64,000 bases of DNA from an uncultured Acetobacteraceae bacterium. Its GTDB lineage: Bacteria; Pseudomonadota; Alphaproteobacteria; Acetobacterales; Acetobacteraceae. Every line of letters starts with the position of its first letter. Position 1 is the stretch's first letter. Below the pieces are notes generated by a model. That model made no database searches. It was not told the origin of the DNA and was given only the letters and a program-made list of their open reading frames with translations. A program made the position numbers and the translations under genes. Positions 1-8,609 of this stretch are shown piece by piece. The stretch lies in the NCBI GenBank assembly GCA_903877125.1, contig CAIRCM010000136.1:1-64000 (forward strand), read 5' to 3'.

Positions 1-32
1 AGCCGTTCCGCCAGGCGGCGAAAAAGCCGCGC

Positions 33-109
33 TGGCAGGGGCGGAGGGTCTCGAACTCTCAACCTCCGGTTTTGGAGACCGGCGCTCTAGCCAATTGAGC
101 TACGCCCCT
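33..109 (-). tRNA. tRNA-Trp (CCA)
   Basis: Read on the minus strand, a 7-bp acceptor stem (AGGGGCG/CGCCCCT), D arm, anticodon loop CTCCAAA with anticodon CCA, and a TTCGAGA T loop fold as a normal tRNA. The discriminator base is G, as expected for bacterial tRNA-Trp, and the 3' CCA is encoded (positions 33-35). The gene lies at the left edge, so its downstream neighbour is not visible. Confidence 0.95.
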
Positions 110-164
110 ACACGGCAGGACGCGTAAAAAGGACGGACGGGCTCAGATGTCAAGAGCCGTGTTG

Positions 165-1211
165 TCAAACGGCTTCCAACGGCGCGTGCAGACGGGTTCC
201 CTCACAGATGATCCCACCGCGATCGCCGATGGTCACGCTGCCCCAGCGTTCGGCGTAACCCGCCGGCAGCGGCCGCGCCCCGGGCGCGGCGAGCCACAGG
301 CGCAGCAGGTGCCGTTTGCGATCCGGTTCCGGCCAGTCCACGAACGCGGTGCGGTCGTGCAGCGTGGTGTGGTTGTGAACCAGCTGGATGTCCCCGGGCT
401 GGAGCTGCATGTCCAGCCGCAGGGTCGTGTCTTCCGCCAGCCGATCGAAACAGTCCAATGCGGCGATGTCCTGATCGGTGAGGCGCGGGGCCTCGGGGAA
501 GCGCTGCGACGACCGCACGTAATGCGGCGCGTACAGCGCCGACAGATACCCCTCGTAGTCGTTATAGATCGGCAGCTCGAACCACGGCTTCTTGCCGAAC
601 GGCACTTCCCCCCGGCGATCCGTGGGCATGGGCTGGAACAGGCGGTGTACCAGATCGGGATGCCGTTCGGCCATGGCGTTGTAGACGGACATGGAGCTGG
701 TGAGCGACGACAACCCGCCCGATTGCGCGGTCTTCAGGCAGAGCAGCCCGACGATGTCGCACGAATCGGTGTGGAAATTCTGCCGCTCGGTCGTCTGATA
801 GATGCGGACATTCGGATCGGTTGTGGCGAGACCCATGTCCCGGACATGCCCCAGCACATGGCCCTTGGCATTCTGCGACCGGGCGTGACCGAAATACGTG
901 CCGATGCCCCAATAGGCCATGGCGCTGTCTTCGATCGGGCGATCCGTCACCGGCAGCCCGCGCAGCACCACGAAGCCGCGCCCGTTCAGGATCTCATGGC
1001 GCAGCCCATCCAGGACCGGGCCGAGTTTTGGCAACGGGAAATCGGCGCGGGTGACGCGGGCGATATCCTGACCCCGAACGGTGGCCATCGCGGCCTCGAT
1101 CTCCTGGATCTCGGCGGCGGAGAGTGTGTAGGTCCAGGTCTCCGGCCGCTGCGCCAGTTCGGCGCCAATCCAGGCGGAGGGGCCGGTGATGAGGGGGCGC
1201 GGTGGGGTCAT
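165..1211 (-). CDS. TauD/TfdA-family Fe(II)/2-oxoglutarate dioxygenase
   Basis: A 348-residue protein of the TauD/TfdA family (clavaminate synthase-like fold), which couples 2-oxoglutarate decarboxylation to oxidation of a substrate, usually by hydroxylation. The iron triad is visible: HTD at residues 147-149 and a distal His near 285 (motif TTLHDRTAF). The Arg of RHLLRLWL near 304 should bind 2-oxoglutarate. The start ATG has an excellent ribosome site, GGGAGGA, six bases upstream. It is transcribed away from a MmgE/PrpD gene that starts about 110 bp to the right, a pairing that recurs as neighbours at 23.7-25.9 kb. The substrate cannot be read from sequence; a cytosolic catabolic role is inferred. 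Confidence 0.88.
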   Translation of the reverse strand: MTPPRPLITGPSAWIGAELAQRPETWTYTLSAAEIQEIEAAMATVRGQDIARVTRADFPLPKLGPVLDGLRHEILNGRGFVVLRGLPVTDRPIEDSAMAYWGIGTYFGHARSQNAKGHVLGHVRDMGLATTDPNVRIYQTTERQNFHTDSCDIVGLLCLKTAQSGGLSSLTSSMSVYNAMAERHPDLVHRLFQPMPTDRRGEVPFGKKPWFELPIYNDYEGYLSALYAPHYVRSSQRFPEAPRLTDQDIAALDCFDRLAEDTTLRLDMQLQPGDIQLVHNHTTLHDRTAFVDWPEPDRKRHLLRLWLAAPGARPLPAGYAERWGSVTIGDRGGIICEGTRLHAPLEAV

Positions 1212-1322
1212 GAGGGGTCCTCCCGGTCAATGGGTGCGACCCTAGACCGATCCGGCGCCGGTTTCCAATCCGCGGCGCCTGACGCATGCTGCCGGCCAAC
1301 ATCACCGCGGGGAGACGCCACC

Positions 1323-2660
1323 ATGCAGAGCAACGGTCCGGCCATTGGCACGTTCATCGCCGCCGCCCGCGCGCGGGCTTTGCCGCCGGAGGTCCTGGAC
1401 GCCGCGCGCCTGTGCCTGGCGGACTGGATGGGCGTGGCCATCGGCGCGGCGGACGAACCCGCCGGGCGCATCGTGCGCCAGACCGTGGCGCAATGGCGCA
1501 GCACCGGCCGCGCCAGCCTGCTGTTCGGTGGCACCGCCGCGGCCCCCTTCGCGGCCCTGGCGAACGGCACGCTGGCCCATTGCCTCGACTTCGATGACAC
1601 CTATGTCGATGCCGTGACCCATACCAGCGCCCCCGTCTGGGCGGCCACGCTGGCGCTGGGGGAGGAGACGGAGGCCTCCGAAGCCACGATGCTCTCTGCC
1701 TTCGTCACCGGCTTCGAGGTCGCCGCCCGCGTCGGCCATGGCCTGGGCCAGGCCGCCACGGCGCGCGGCTGGCACGGCACGGGGGTGTTCGGGCGCATCG
1801 GCGCGGCGGCGGCCGCGGCGGCCCTGCTGGGGCTGGATGCGGAGCGGGCGTTGCACGCGGTGGCGCTGGCGGCGACCCAGACCAGCGGGCTGACCGCGTC
1901 ATTCGGGACCATGGCCAAGCCGTTCCATGCCGGGAAGGCCGCGATGGACGGCGTCCTGTCGGCGCAACTCGCGGCCGGTGGGTTCACCGGCGCGGTCGGC
2001 ATCCTGGAGCCGGGGGCGGGGCTGGATAACGCGGTGATTCAGGATGGATCGCTGGCGATCACGCCGATCGCATTCTCCGACTGGAGGATCCTGCGCAACA
2101 GCTTCAAGCCCTATGCGGCGTGCCATCTGATCCATCCCTCGATCGACGCGGCCAAGGTGCTGCTGGCGGAGGGGTTGGACCTGGGCGCTGTGCGGTCGGT
2201 GCGCGCCGATGTCGGGGCGCTGGCGGTCAAGGTGACCGGCGGCGGCGATGGGCACCCGGCTACGCCTTTGGCGGGAAAATTCGATCTGCGCTACTGCGTG
2301 GCGCTGGCGCTGCACGGGCGCGACGCCTCGGCGGCCGATTTCCGGGAGCCCTGGACGCTGGAGCCGGCCATTGCCGCCACGGCGTCCAAGATCGACGTGC
2401 GCCACGATCCGCAGATGGGCTTCGCCTGTGCCACCATGGCGATCGAGACCGCCGCCGGGGCGGTGTCGGCGTTTGTGCCGGTGGCGAAGGGCCATCCGGG
2501 CAACCCGATGTCGTGGGACGACATGGACCGCAAGTTCGGCGGGCTGGTGGCCCCGGCTTTGCAGAACCGGACCGGGGCGATGCTGGGCCACCTGCGCCGG
2601 TTTGGTGATGGCGGGGCGTTGGCGGAGGTGCGGGGGATGCTGGCGTCGCTGGCGGGGTAA
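1323..2660 (+). CDS. MmgE/PrpD family protein (2-methylcitrate dehydratase-like)
   Basis: A 445-residue member of the MmgE/PrpD family, whose known members dehydrate 2-methylcitrate or related hydroxy acids (cis-aconitate decarboxylase also belongs here). Family landmarks are the early LDFDDTY segment (about residues 83-89), the THTSAP stretch after it, a central Ala-rich helical region, and the KPYAACHLIHP block. The frame is open far upstream, but that part is antisense to the dioxygenase gene; the ATG at 1323, just after GGGGAGACGCC, gives the normal family length. It ends shortly before a hairpin shared with the convergent hppA gene. The substrate is unknown. Confidence 0.88.
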   Translation: MQSNGPAIGTFIAAARARALPPEVLDAARLCLADWMGVAIGAADEPAGRIVRQTVAQWRSTGRASLLFGGTAAAPFAALANGTLAHCLDFDDTYVDAVTHTSAPVWAATLALGEETEASEATMLSAFVTGFEVAARVGHGLGQAATARGWHGTGVFGRIGAAAAAAALLGLDAERALHAVALAATQTSGLTASFGTMAKPFHAGKAAMDGVLSAQLAAGGFTGAVGILEPGAGLDNAVIQDGSLAITPIAFSDWRILRNSFKPYAACHLIHPSIDAAKVLLAEGLDLGAVRSVRADVGALAVKVTGGGDGHPATPLAGKFDLRYCVALALHGRDASAADFREPWTLEPAIAATASKIDVRHDPQMGFACATMAIETAAGAVSAFVPVAKGHPGNPMSWDDMDRKFGGLVAPALQNRTGAMLGHLRRFGDGGALAEVRGMLASLAG

Positions 2661-2693
2661 ACAAAACGGCCCCGGACTCGCGCCCGGGGCCGT
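2660..2693 (-). terminator. intrinsic terminator of hppA
   Basis: A perfect 10-bp stem (ACGGCCCCGG 2666-2675 with CCGGGGCCGT 2684-2693) lies between two convergent genes. On the minus strand it is followed by TTTTGTTT, as expected for a Rho-independent terminator of hppA. The plus-strand side lacks a clear T run, so it is weaker for the MmgE/PrpD gene. Confidence 0.75.
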
Positions 2694-2720
2694 CTGTTCG
2701 TCCGCCGGAGCGGGCGAAGC

Positions 2721-4805
2721 TTACTTCAGCATCCCGGCCAAAATCGCCAGCAGCAGCAGCGCCACGATGTTGGTGATCTTGATCATCGGGTTCACCGCCG
2801 GGCCGGCGGTGTCCTTGTACGGGTCGCCGACGGTGTCGCCGGTTACCGCCGCCTTGTGCGCGTCGGAGCCCTTGCCGCCATGGTTGCCCTCTTCGATGTA
2901 CTTCTTCGCGTTATCCCACGCACCGCCACCGGAGGTCATGGAGATCGCGACGAACAGCCCCGTCACGATCGTGCCCAGCAGCATCGCGCCCAAGGACGCG
3001 AACGCCGCTGCCCGGCCAGCCACCAGATCGATCAGGATCCACAGCGCGATCGGCGCGCCGATCGGCAGCAGCGACGGCAGCAGCTTCTCTTTGATCGCGG
3101 CCTTGGTCAGCATGTCCACGGCCTTGCCGTATTCCGGCTGGGCGGTCCCGGCCATGATGCGCGGGATCTCCCGGAACTGACGGCGGACTTCCACCACCAC
3201 CGAACCGGCCGCGCGTCCCACCGCCGTCATGCCCATCGCCGCGAACAGATACGGCAGCAGGCCGCCGATGATCAACCCGACCACGACATACGGGTTCTGC
3301 AGCGTGAAATCGACGTTCAGCGTCGGGAAGTAGTGCTTCAGATCGACGGTATAAGCCGCGAACAGCACCAGCGAGGCCAGACCGGCCGACCCGATCGCAT
3401 AGCCCTTGGTCACCGCCTTCGTGGTGTTGCCCACCGCGTCCAGCGCGTCGGTCGTCACACGCACTTCCTTCGGCAGATCGGCCATCTCCGCGATGCCGCC
3501 CGCGTTGTCCGTCACCGGGCCGTACGCATCCAACGCCACGATCATGCCCGCCAGCGACAGCATCGTCGTCGCCGCGATCGCGATGCCGAACAGGCCAGCC
3601 TGCATGAACGCCACGATGATGCCGATGCAGATCACCACAACCGGCAGCGCCGTCGATTCCATCGAGATCGCCAGACCCTGGATCACGTTCGTGCCGTGAC
3701 CGGTGGTCGAGCTCTGCGCGATCGACCGCACCGGCCGATACTCGGTCGCGGTGTAGTATTCGGTGATCCAAACCAAAAGACCGGTCACCGCCAGCCCGAC
3801 CAGACCGCAGATGAACAGCTTCATGCCGGTCGTCGTGCCGTCGATGGTGCCGAAGCCCACGAACCATTGAATGATCCCGGCGACGCCGACCACCGACAGA
3901 ATGCCGGTCACGATCAGACCCTTGTACAGCGCCTTCATGATCCCGTTATCGGCGCCCAGCTTCACGAAGTAGGTGCCCACGATCGAGGTCAGGATGCACA
4001 CCCCGCAAATCCCGAGCGGGAGCATCAGCAACGAAGCCTGCGCCGCGCCGGTGAAGGTGATCGCCGCCAGCAGCATGGTGGCGACGATGGTCACCGCATA
4101 GGTCTCGAACAGGTCAGCGGCCATACCGGCGCAGTCACCGACGTTGTCGCCCACGTTGTCGGCGATCACGGCGGGGTTGCGGGGGTCATCCTCGGGAATG
4201 CCGGCTTCGACCTTGCCCACCAGGTCCGCGCCCACGTCCGCGCCCTTGGTGAAGATACCGCCGCCGAGACGGGCGAAGATGGAGATCAACGACCCGCCCA
4301 GGCCCAACGCCACCAGGGCTTCCATCGTCGGCCGCATGTCCGCACCGGCGGCCAGACCGGCCTTGAGGATGAAGAAGTAACCCGCGACGCCCAGCAGGCC
4401 CAGACCGACCACGAGCAGACCGGTGATCGCGCCCGCCTTGAACGCGATGTCCAGACCCGCGGCCAGACCCTGCCGCGACGCCTGCGCCGTGCGCACATTC
4501 GCGCGCACCGACACGTTCATGCCGACATAGCCGGCAGCCGCGGACAGCAGCGCACCGATCGCGAAGCCGATCGCGGTTTTCACGCCGAGGAGCAGCAGCA
4601 ACACGACGGCGAGGACCACACCGACCATGCCGATCGTGGTATATTGGCGGTTCAGGTAAGCGCGGGCGCCTTCCTGCACGGCGGCGGCGATTTCCTGCAT
4701 GCGGGCATTGCCGGCGTCCGCCGCCAAAACCTGCTTCGCAGTGATAAGGCCATAGATCAACGCCAGCACACCGCAGGCGATGATCGCGATTTGGGCCGAT
4801 TGCAT
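2721..4805 (-). CDS. hppA: membrane-bound proton-translocating pyrophosphatase
   Basis: A 694-residue integral membrane H+-PPase that hydrolyses cytoplasmic pyrophosphate and pumps protons. The substrate-binding loop is intact ([18 protein letters not shown] followed by NVGDNVGD), and about 15-16 hydrophobic helices are visible. The motif [10 protein letters not shown] carries Lys at the position that distinguishes K+-independent enzymes (K+-dependent ones have Ala), so it should be the H+-pumping, K+-independent type. The frame opens 62 codons further upstream, but the ATG at 4805 begins the normal N-terminal helix ([19 protein letters not shown]). It is a single-gene unit with a terminator at 2660-2693. 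Confidence 0.96.
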   Translation of the reverse strand: MQSAQIAIIACGVLALIYGLITAKQVLAADAGNARMQEIAAAVQEGARAYLNRQYTTIGMVGVVLAVVLLLLLGVKTAIGFAIGALLSAAAGYVGMNVSVRANVRTAQASRQGLAAGLDIAFKAGAITGLLVVGLGLLGVAGYFFILKAGLAAGADMRPTMEALVALGLGGSLISIFARLGGGIFTKGADVGADLVGKVEAGIPEDDPRNPAVIADNVGDNVGDCAGMAADLFETYAVTIVATMLLAAITFTGAAQASLLMLPLGICGVCILTSIVGTYFVKLGADNGIMKALYKGLIVTGILSVVGVAGIIQWFVGFGTIDGTTTGMKLFICGLVGLAVTGLLVWITEYYTATEYRPVRSIAQSSTTGHGTNVIQGLAISMESTALPVVVICIGIIVAFMQAGLFGIAIAATTMLSLAGMIVALDAYGPVTDNAGGIAEMADLPKEVRVTTDALDAVGNTTKAVTKGYAIGSAGLASLVLFAAYTVDLKHYFPTLNVDFTLQNPYVVVGLIIGGLLPYLFAAMGMTAVGRAAGSVVVEVRRQFREIPRIMAGTAQPEYGKAVDMLTKAAIKEKLLPSLLPIGAPIALWILIDLVAGRAAAFASLGAMLLGTIVTGLFVAISMTSGGGAWDNAKKYIEEGNHGGKGSDAHKAAVTGDTVGDPYKDTAGPAVNPMIKITNIVALLLLAILAGMLK

Positions 4806-4976
4806 CCGAGGTTTTCCTCTTATCGAATCAGTTATGGCAGCCAAGGCGGCGGGCGCGCACGCGCGCATCCGCCCCGGCCAGGGTGGAAGTGGCCGGGCGT
4901 ATGCCAGAACAGTGAACCAGACGCAAATACCACGCTTGCGCGCCGCCGCCGGGAAGGCCAAATTCCCCGGCACGGT

Positions 4977-5053
4977 GCGCCTGTAGCTCAATTGGTTAGA
5001 GCTGGCGGCTCATAACCGCTCGGTTGTAGGTTCGAGTCCTACCGGGCGCACCA
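4977..5053 (+). tRNA. tRNA with CAU anticodon (probably Ile2, possibly elongator Met)
   Basis: A complete 77-base tRNA with encoded CCA: acceptor GCGCCTG/CGGGCGC, anticodon loop CTCATAA, T loop TTCGAGT. It lacks the initiator C1-A72 mismatch. The acceptor has C4-G69 and C5-G68, pairs used by TilS to recognise tRNA-Ile2 in E. coli, and the anticodon stem GGCGG/CCGCT resembles ileX, so tRNA-Ile2 (lysidine-modified CAU) is favoured. A covariance-model score for Met versus Ile2 would settle it. Its last 44 bases are antisense to the open end of the gene to the right. Confidence 0.9.
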
Positions 5054-5861
5054 AAACTTTTCGTAACCCATACTGAAACGGCCGCGTCCGCGCCGCCCGC
5101 TCCCGCGGATAGCCGAGGGACACTTCCTCGTGCCGGACCCCGTCATATGCCTCGGTGAGCGGAATATGCAGATGCCCGTACACCGACACCACGCAGCGAT
5201 ACCGCGTGTGCCAATCGGCGGTCGCCCGCGTGCCGCACCAAAGGCTGAACACCGGATGCCGCAGCCGCCGCAACGGCCCCGGATGCAGCGGCCAATGCGC
5301 GATCAGCACCGTCCGTGCACCCGCCGGAATCGCGTCCAGCCGCGCCTGCGTGATCCGCAGCCGCGCGGCGCACCACGATTCCCGGTCCGGATACGGTGCC
5401 GGATTGAGGAAATGCTCGTCGGTGCAAACCACCCGTTCGGCATACGCCCGACTCATGGTGTCACGCTTGGATTCGTGATCAGGCCGGAGGGAGTAGTCGT
5501 ACAGCACGAACAGCGGTGCGACGACGATATCGCCCGCCGGATCGGGCCAGAGTGGATAAGGATCCTCGGGCGTCAGCACATCGATCCGCCGGCAGGCTTC
5601 CACCAGATGCTCGTAGCGCGCGACCCCGCACAGGGTCGGGTCGCCCCGCGACCAAAGGTCATGATTGCCCGGTGCCCACAACACTTTGTCGAAGCGCGCA
5701 CGCATCAGGGCCAGAAAATCCACCAGATGGCCGCGGTTGTGCGACACGTCGCCCGCCACGATCAACCAATCGTCGGGCGAGTCCGGGCGCAGCGCCTCAG
5801 CGATCGAGCGGTTCGCGGGGTGGTTCAAATGCAGGTCGCTGATCGCGAACAGGGTGGTCAC
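5010..5861 (-). CDS. metallophosphoesterase (calcineurin-like)
   Basis: A 283-residue cytosolic metallophosphoesterase. All metal-binding blocks are present in order: SDLHLN at the N-terminus, GDVSHNRG, GNHD, AHWPLH and GHLH. This is the dinuclear-metal calcineurin fold, acting on phosphomonoesters or diesters of unknown identity. No stop codon occurs before the neighbouring tRNA, so the frame reads through the antisense of its 3' half; the C-terminal 14 or so residues (VRPVGLEPTTERL) are a tRNA-derived tail and not part of the fold. The core enzyme ends around residue 268. Confidence 0.85.
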   Translation of the reverse strand: MTTLFAISDLHLNHPANRSIAEALRPDSPDDWLIVAGDVSHNRGHLVDFLALMRARFDKVLWAPGNHDLWSRGDPTLCGVARYEHLVEACRRIDVLTPEDPYPLWPDPAGDIVVAPLFVLYDYSLRPDHESKRDTMSRAYAERVVCTDEHFLNPAPYPDRESWCAARLRITQARLDAIPAGARTVLIAHWPLHPGPLRRLRHPVFSLWCGTRATADWHTRYRCVVSVYGHLHIPLTEAYDGVRHEEVSLGYPRERAARTRPFQYGLRKVLVRPVGLEPTTERL

Positions 5862-5926
5862 TGACGCCTCCTGCCCGCTGCGCTAGCATGGACTCCCCGC
5901 TCGTGCATCCCATCCAGGAATCCCGC

Positions 5927-6847
5927 GTGACGATCCTCCCCAGCCCGCAACAGCTCCGCTACCTCGTGGCCCTCGCCGAGACCCGGCATTTCGGCCGCGC
6001 CGCCCTCGCTTGTTCGGTGACCCAATCCACGCTGTCGGCCGGGTTGCTCGCGCTCGAACGCCAGCTCGACGCGCCCATCCTGGACCGTGGCGCCGGCCGG
6101 CACGTCGTGTTCACCCCCCTTGGCCTGGAACTGGTCGACCGCGCCCGCACCGCCCTCGCCGCCCTCGAAGCCGTCAGCGAGGCGGCCGACGCCGCTCGGG
6201 AACCACTCTCCGGCCCATTGCGCTTCGGTGTGATCCCCTCCATCGGGCCGTTCCTGCTGCCGCGCCTGATGCCGGCTTTACGCACGGCATTTCCCCGGCT
6301 GCGGCTTTATTTGCGGGAGGATACGACCGCCCGTCTGGTCGACCGTCTCGCCGCCAATCGCCTGGACCTGCTGCTGCTGGCGCTGCCCTGCGACTGCGGC
6401 GGTGCCGATGCGCTTCAAGTCGCGCGGGACAATTTCATCGTCGCTCTCCCCCCCGATCACCGGCTGGCGCAGGAGGACACCGTGCCCGTCAGCGCGCTGG
6501 CGACGGAGCGGCTGCTGCTGCTGGAGGACGGGCACTGCCTGCGCGACCAGGCGCTCGCGGTGTGCGGCCTCTTGGCCGGAGAGCGCGGGGATCAGGACGG
6601 TTTCGCGGCCACCAGCCTGCACACCCTGGTGCAGATGGTCGCCGGCGGACTGGGAGTGACGCTGCTGCCCCGTCTGGCGGTTGCCGCGGGCATCGCCGAG
6701 GGTAGCGGGGTGGTGCTGCGACCGCTGTCCGCCGCGGGGGCGTGGCGGACGCTTGGGCTGGCTTGGCGGCCGAATGCGCCGCGTGCCGCGGATTACCGGG
6801 CGCTGGCCGCCCGGCTGGCGGATGTTTGCCGGGAGATGGTGGGGTAG
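5927..6847 (+). CDS. oxyR: OxyR-type LysR regulator (peroxide sensor)
   Basis: A 306-residue LysR regulator closely matching OxyR. An N-terminal winged helix (about residues 5-65) precedes the sensor domain. The redox block EDGHCLRDQALAVC holds both cysteines of E. coli OxyR (C199 and C208 equivalents, here C204 and C213) with identical spacing, so H2O2 sensing by a disulfide is likely. The GTG at 5927 is chosen because AGGAA lies 6 bases upstream and the protein then starts like E. coli OxyR; an ATG at 5888 has no ribosome site. No catalase or ahpC gene is adjacent. It is divergent from the metallophosphoesterase gene. Confidence 0.92.
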   Translation: MTILPSPQQLRYLVALAETRHFGRAALACSVTQSTLSAGLLALERQLDAPILDRGAGRHVVFTPLGLELVDRARTALAALEAVSEAADAAREPLSGPLRFGVIPSIGPFLLPRLMPALRTAFPRLRLYLREDTTARLVDRLAANRLDLLLLALPCDCGGADALQVARDNFIVALPPDHRLAQEDTVPVSALATERLLLLEDGHCLRDQALAVCGLLAGERGDQDGFAATSLHTLVQMVAGGLGVTLLPRLAVAAGIAEGSGVVLRPLSAAGAWRTLGLAWRPNAPRAADYRALAARLADVCREMVG

Positions 6848-6995
6848 GGGGCCCGTCGGGCGTGCCGTGGCGACCGTGCACGGTGTCGTGTGCGATGTGA
6901 CGGTATTGACCTGACAATCGGTCGCACCGAAGGAGTTGCCGCCTTCCGCGAGACGCGGCAGGCTCGCTTCTCAGGCCGGTAAACGGAGTCCAAAA

Positions 6996-7823
6996 GTGAA
7001 GCTAGGAATCGTCACAATCCCCCGCCGCATGGCGGAAACCAGCACGACGCCAGTCATCGAACAGGTCGTCTCGATCGCCCAAAACGTCGAAAAGCTCGGC
7101 TTCCACGGGCTTTGGGTCACCGACGCCTTCGCCCGCGGTTTCCCCACCCTCGATCCCCTCGTCCTGCTCGGCGTCCTCGCCGGCACCACGAAAACCATCG
7201 AGCTCGGCACCTGCGTCGTCCAGTTGCCCCTTCGTCATCCGGTCGAGCACGCCCATCGGGTGCAAACCCTGAACCTGCTGGCCAACGGCCGTCTGCGCTT
7301 CGGTGTCGGCAGCGGTTCGACCAAGCACGATTTCGATGCCGTACAGGCCGATTACGAGGCCCGGTTCAAAACCCTGCCCGCCTACCTCGCGGTCATGCAG
7401 CGCGTGTGGAACGGAGAGGGTGTCTACGGCCCCCCCATTTCCGTCTGGCCCGGTACCGAAGGCGGGCCGCCCGTCATGCTCGGCGCCTGGCGCAGCCAAC
7501 GCTGGATCAACCTCGCCGCCCATCATTGCCAGGGCTGGATCGCCTCCGGCATTCATGGATCTTACGAGGACCTCGAACTCGGTATCAAAATGTACCGCGA
7601 AGCCGGCGGCAAACGCGTCATCCTCGCCAACGTCTTCACCGAATTCCGCCCCGACACGCCCGTGGGTATTTCCCACCACGTGCCAAAAATCACCCTGCAA
7701 TGCACCCCGGCCGAGGCAAAGGAGCGCCTGAAACGGTTGGAAGGCATGGGCGTGGACGATGTGCTGTGCGTCGTGCCCGCCGACGACCCTTCGCAGTTGG
7801 ATACGATCCGCGGCCTGATCTGA
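6996..7823 (+). CDS. LLM-class flavin-dependent oxidoreductase (luciferase-like)
   Basis: A 275-residue protein of the bacterial luciferase-like superfamily, which uses FMN or F420 for oxidation or monooxygenation. Typical blocks are EKLGFHGLWVTDAF, GTCVVQLPLRHPVEHA, the NGRLRFGVGSGS segment and PPVMLGAWRSQRW. The GTG at 6996 is taken as start because GGAG lies 7 bases upstream and the protein then begins with the typical first strand (VKLGIVTIP); an in-frame codon at 6936 has no support. A 90-base internal part (7521-7610) recurs in broken form at 8289-8378. The substrate is unknown. Confidence 0.85.
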   Translation: MKLGIVTIPRRMAETSTTPVIEQVVSIAQNVEKLGFHGLWVTDAFARGFPTLDPLVLLGVLAGTTKTIELGTCVVQLPLRHPVEHAHRVQTLNLLANGRLRFGVGSGSTKHDFDAVQADYEARFKTLPAYLAVMQRVWNGEGVYGPPISVWPGTEGGPPVMLGAWRSQRWINLAAHHCQGWIASGIHGSYEDLELGIKMYREAGGKRVILANVFTEFRPDTPVGISHHVPKITLQCTPAEAKERLKRLEGMGVDDVLCVVPADDPSQLDTIRGLI

Positions 7824-8565
7824 CCGCACCGCTGGCCAAATCTGCCGGCTTGCGTGGAGTGGGGTCGAACTTGAACACATCGGCAAGGGACGTATTCGCG
7901 CGGCGGAGGTTGTTCCGAAGGTGCGGGAGCGGCCCCAGCTCCACCTGACGCCCTGGTATGACAAACAATCGCGGGGACCCGAAGATTCCAGCATCACCAT
8001 TGGATATTTGCGCTGTCCGCGGCGCCGTCAACGGGACAGGTGCGTCTTCATGGCGGCCGTGAATGAGGAATTCGCATCGGAACCGCGAACACCGCGACAC
8101 TAAAGTACGTTCAGGATACGTGAAAAAAATTGTCGCAAACTAATCCGACGCGGAGTACGTGCTCGTTCGATAGGGCTTGCCGTTGCGGACGGTTGAAGTG
8201 ACCCTTCGACCCATTGTGATTGTGTATCTATTCGGCAGCCAACGGCGGAGCCAGGTCAGTACACCCCCGCGAGCGACTGGTAGGCGCGCATCATTGCCCG
8301 CGCTGGATCGCCCCCGGCATTCACGGATCTTACGAGGACCTCGACCGCGGCATCAAAATCTACCGCGAAGCCGGCCGCGGTCCCCGTCATCGGCCCATCG
8401 TCGATGAGTCAACGTTTCGGGTTGCTGGCATAGGTAGATTCCGAATCTTTCGCTCGGCCCGGCGGCCCGCCATCCTTGCGACAGCAGGGGCCGACCAAAC
8501 CCCTGAAATTTGGGTCCGAGTTTAAAGCTTTACGAAAATTTCCTCGGGCCGCCTTCGATCCCGGT
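7824..8565. other. gene-poor intergenic region
   Basis: About 740 bases with no open frame showing coding features in either strand; short frames here lack ribosome sites and recognisable domains. Composition is more AT-rich in patches than in neighbouring genes (for example 8100-8150 and 8210-8235). The only recognisable content is the degenerate copy of the preceding oxidoreductase gene at 8289-8378 and, at the right end, the putative kaiC promoter. It looks like decayed DNA. Confidence 0.6.
8289..8378 (+). pseudogene. remnant of a luciferase-like oxidoreductase gene
   Basis: These 90 bases match 7521-7610 of the intact oxidoreductase gene at about 81 of 90 positions by eye. The frame translates to HHCPRWIAPGIHGSYEDLDR against HHCQGWIASGIHGSYEDLEL in the intact gene. 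No homologous sequence is seen on either side, so it is a fragment, not a gene. It could be the relic of a tandem duplication that decayed, or of a diverged paralogue. Confidence 0.75.
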
Positions 8566-8594
8566 TTGAATTGCCCGCAACGGGACAAAATAAT
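8566..8594 (+). promoter_or_regulatory. putative sigma-70-type promoter of the kai operon
   Basis: TTGAAT (8566-8571), 17 bases, then AATAAT (8589-8594), 15 bases before the proposed kaiC ATG at 8610. The spacing is ideal for the housekeeping sigma factor and it sits in the AT-richest stretch before the operon. No GGAAC/CGTT general-stress (EcfG) promoter was seen upstream. Confidence 0.45.
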
Positions 8595-8609
8595 GTGGCG
8601 CGAGGTCTC

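Noticed and set aside
147-1322. The upstream half of the long plus-strand frame ending at 2660
   Set aside because: It is the antisense of the TauD-like gene, which has a good ribosome site and full motifs. The MmgE protein is complete from 1323.
2856-5015. 719-residue plus-strand frame across hppA
   Set aside because: It is the antisense shadow of a clear pyrophosphatase gene, with His/Arg-rich low-complexity content and no domain.
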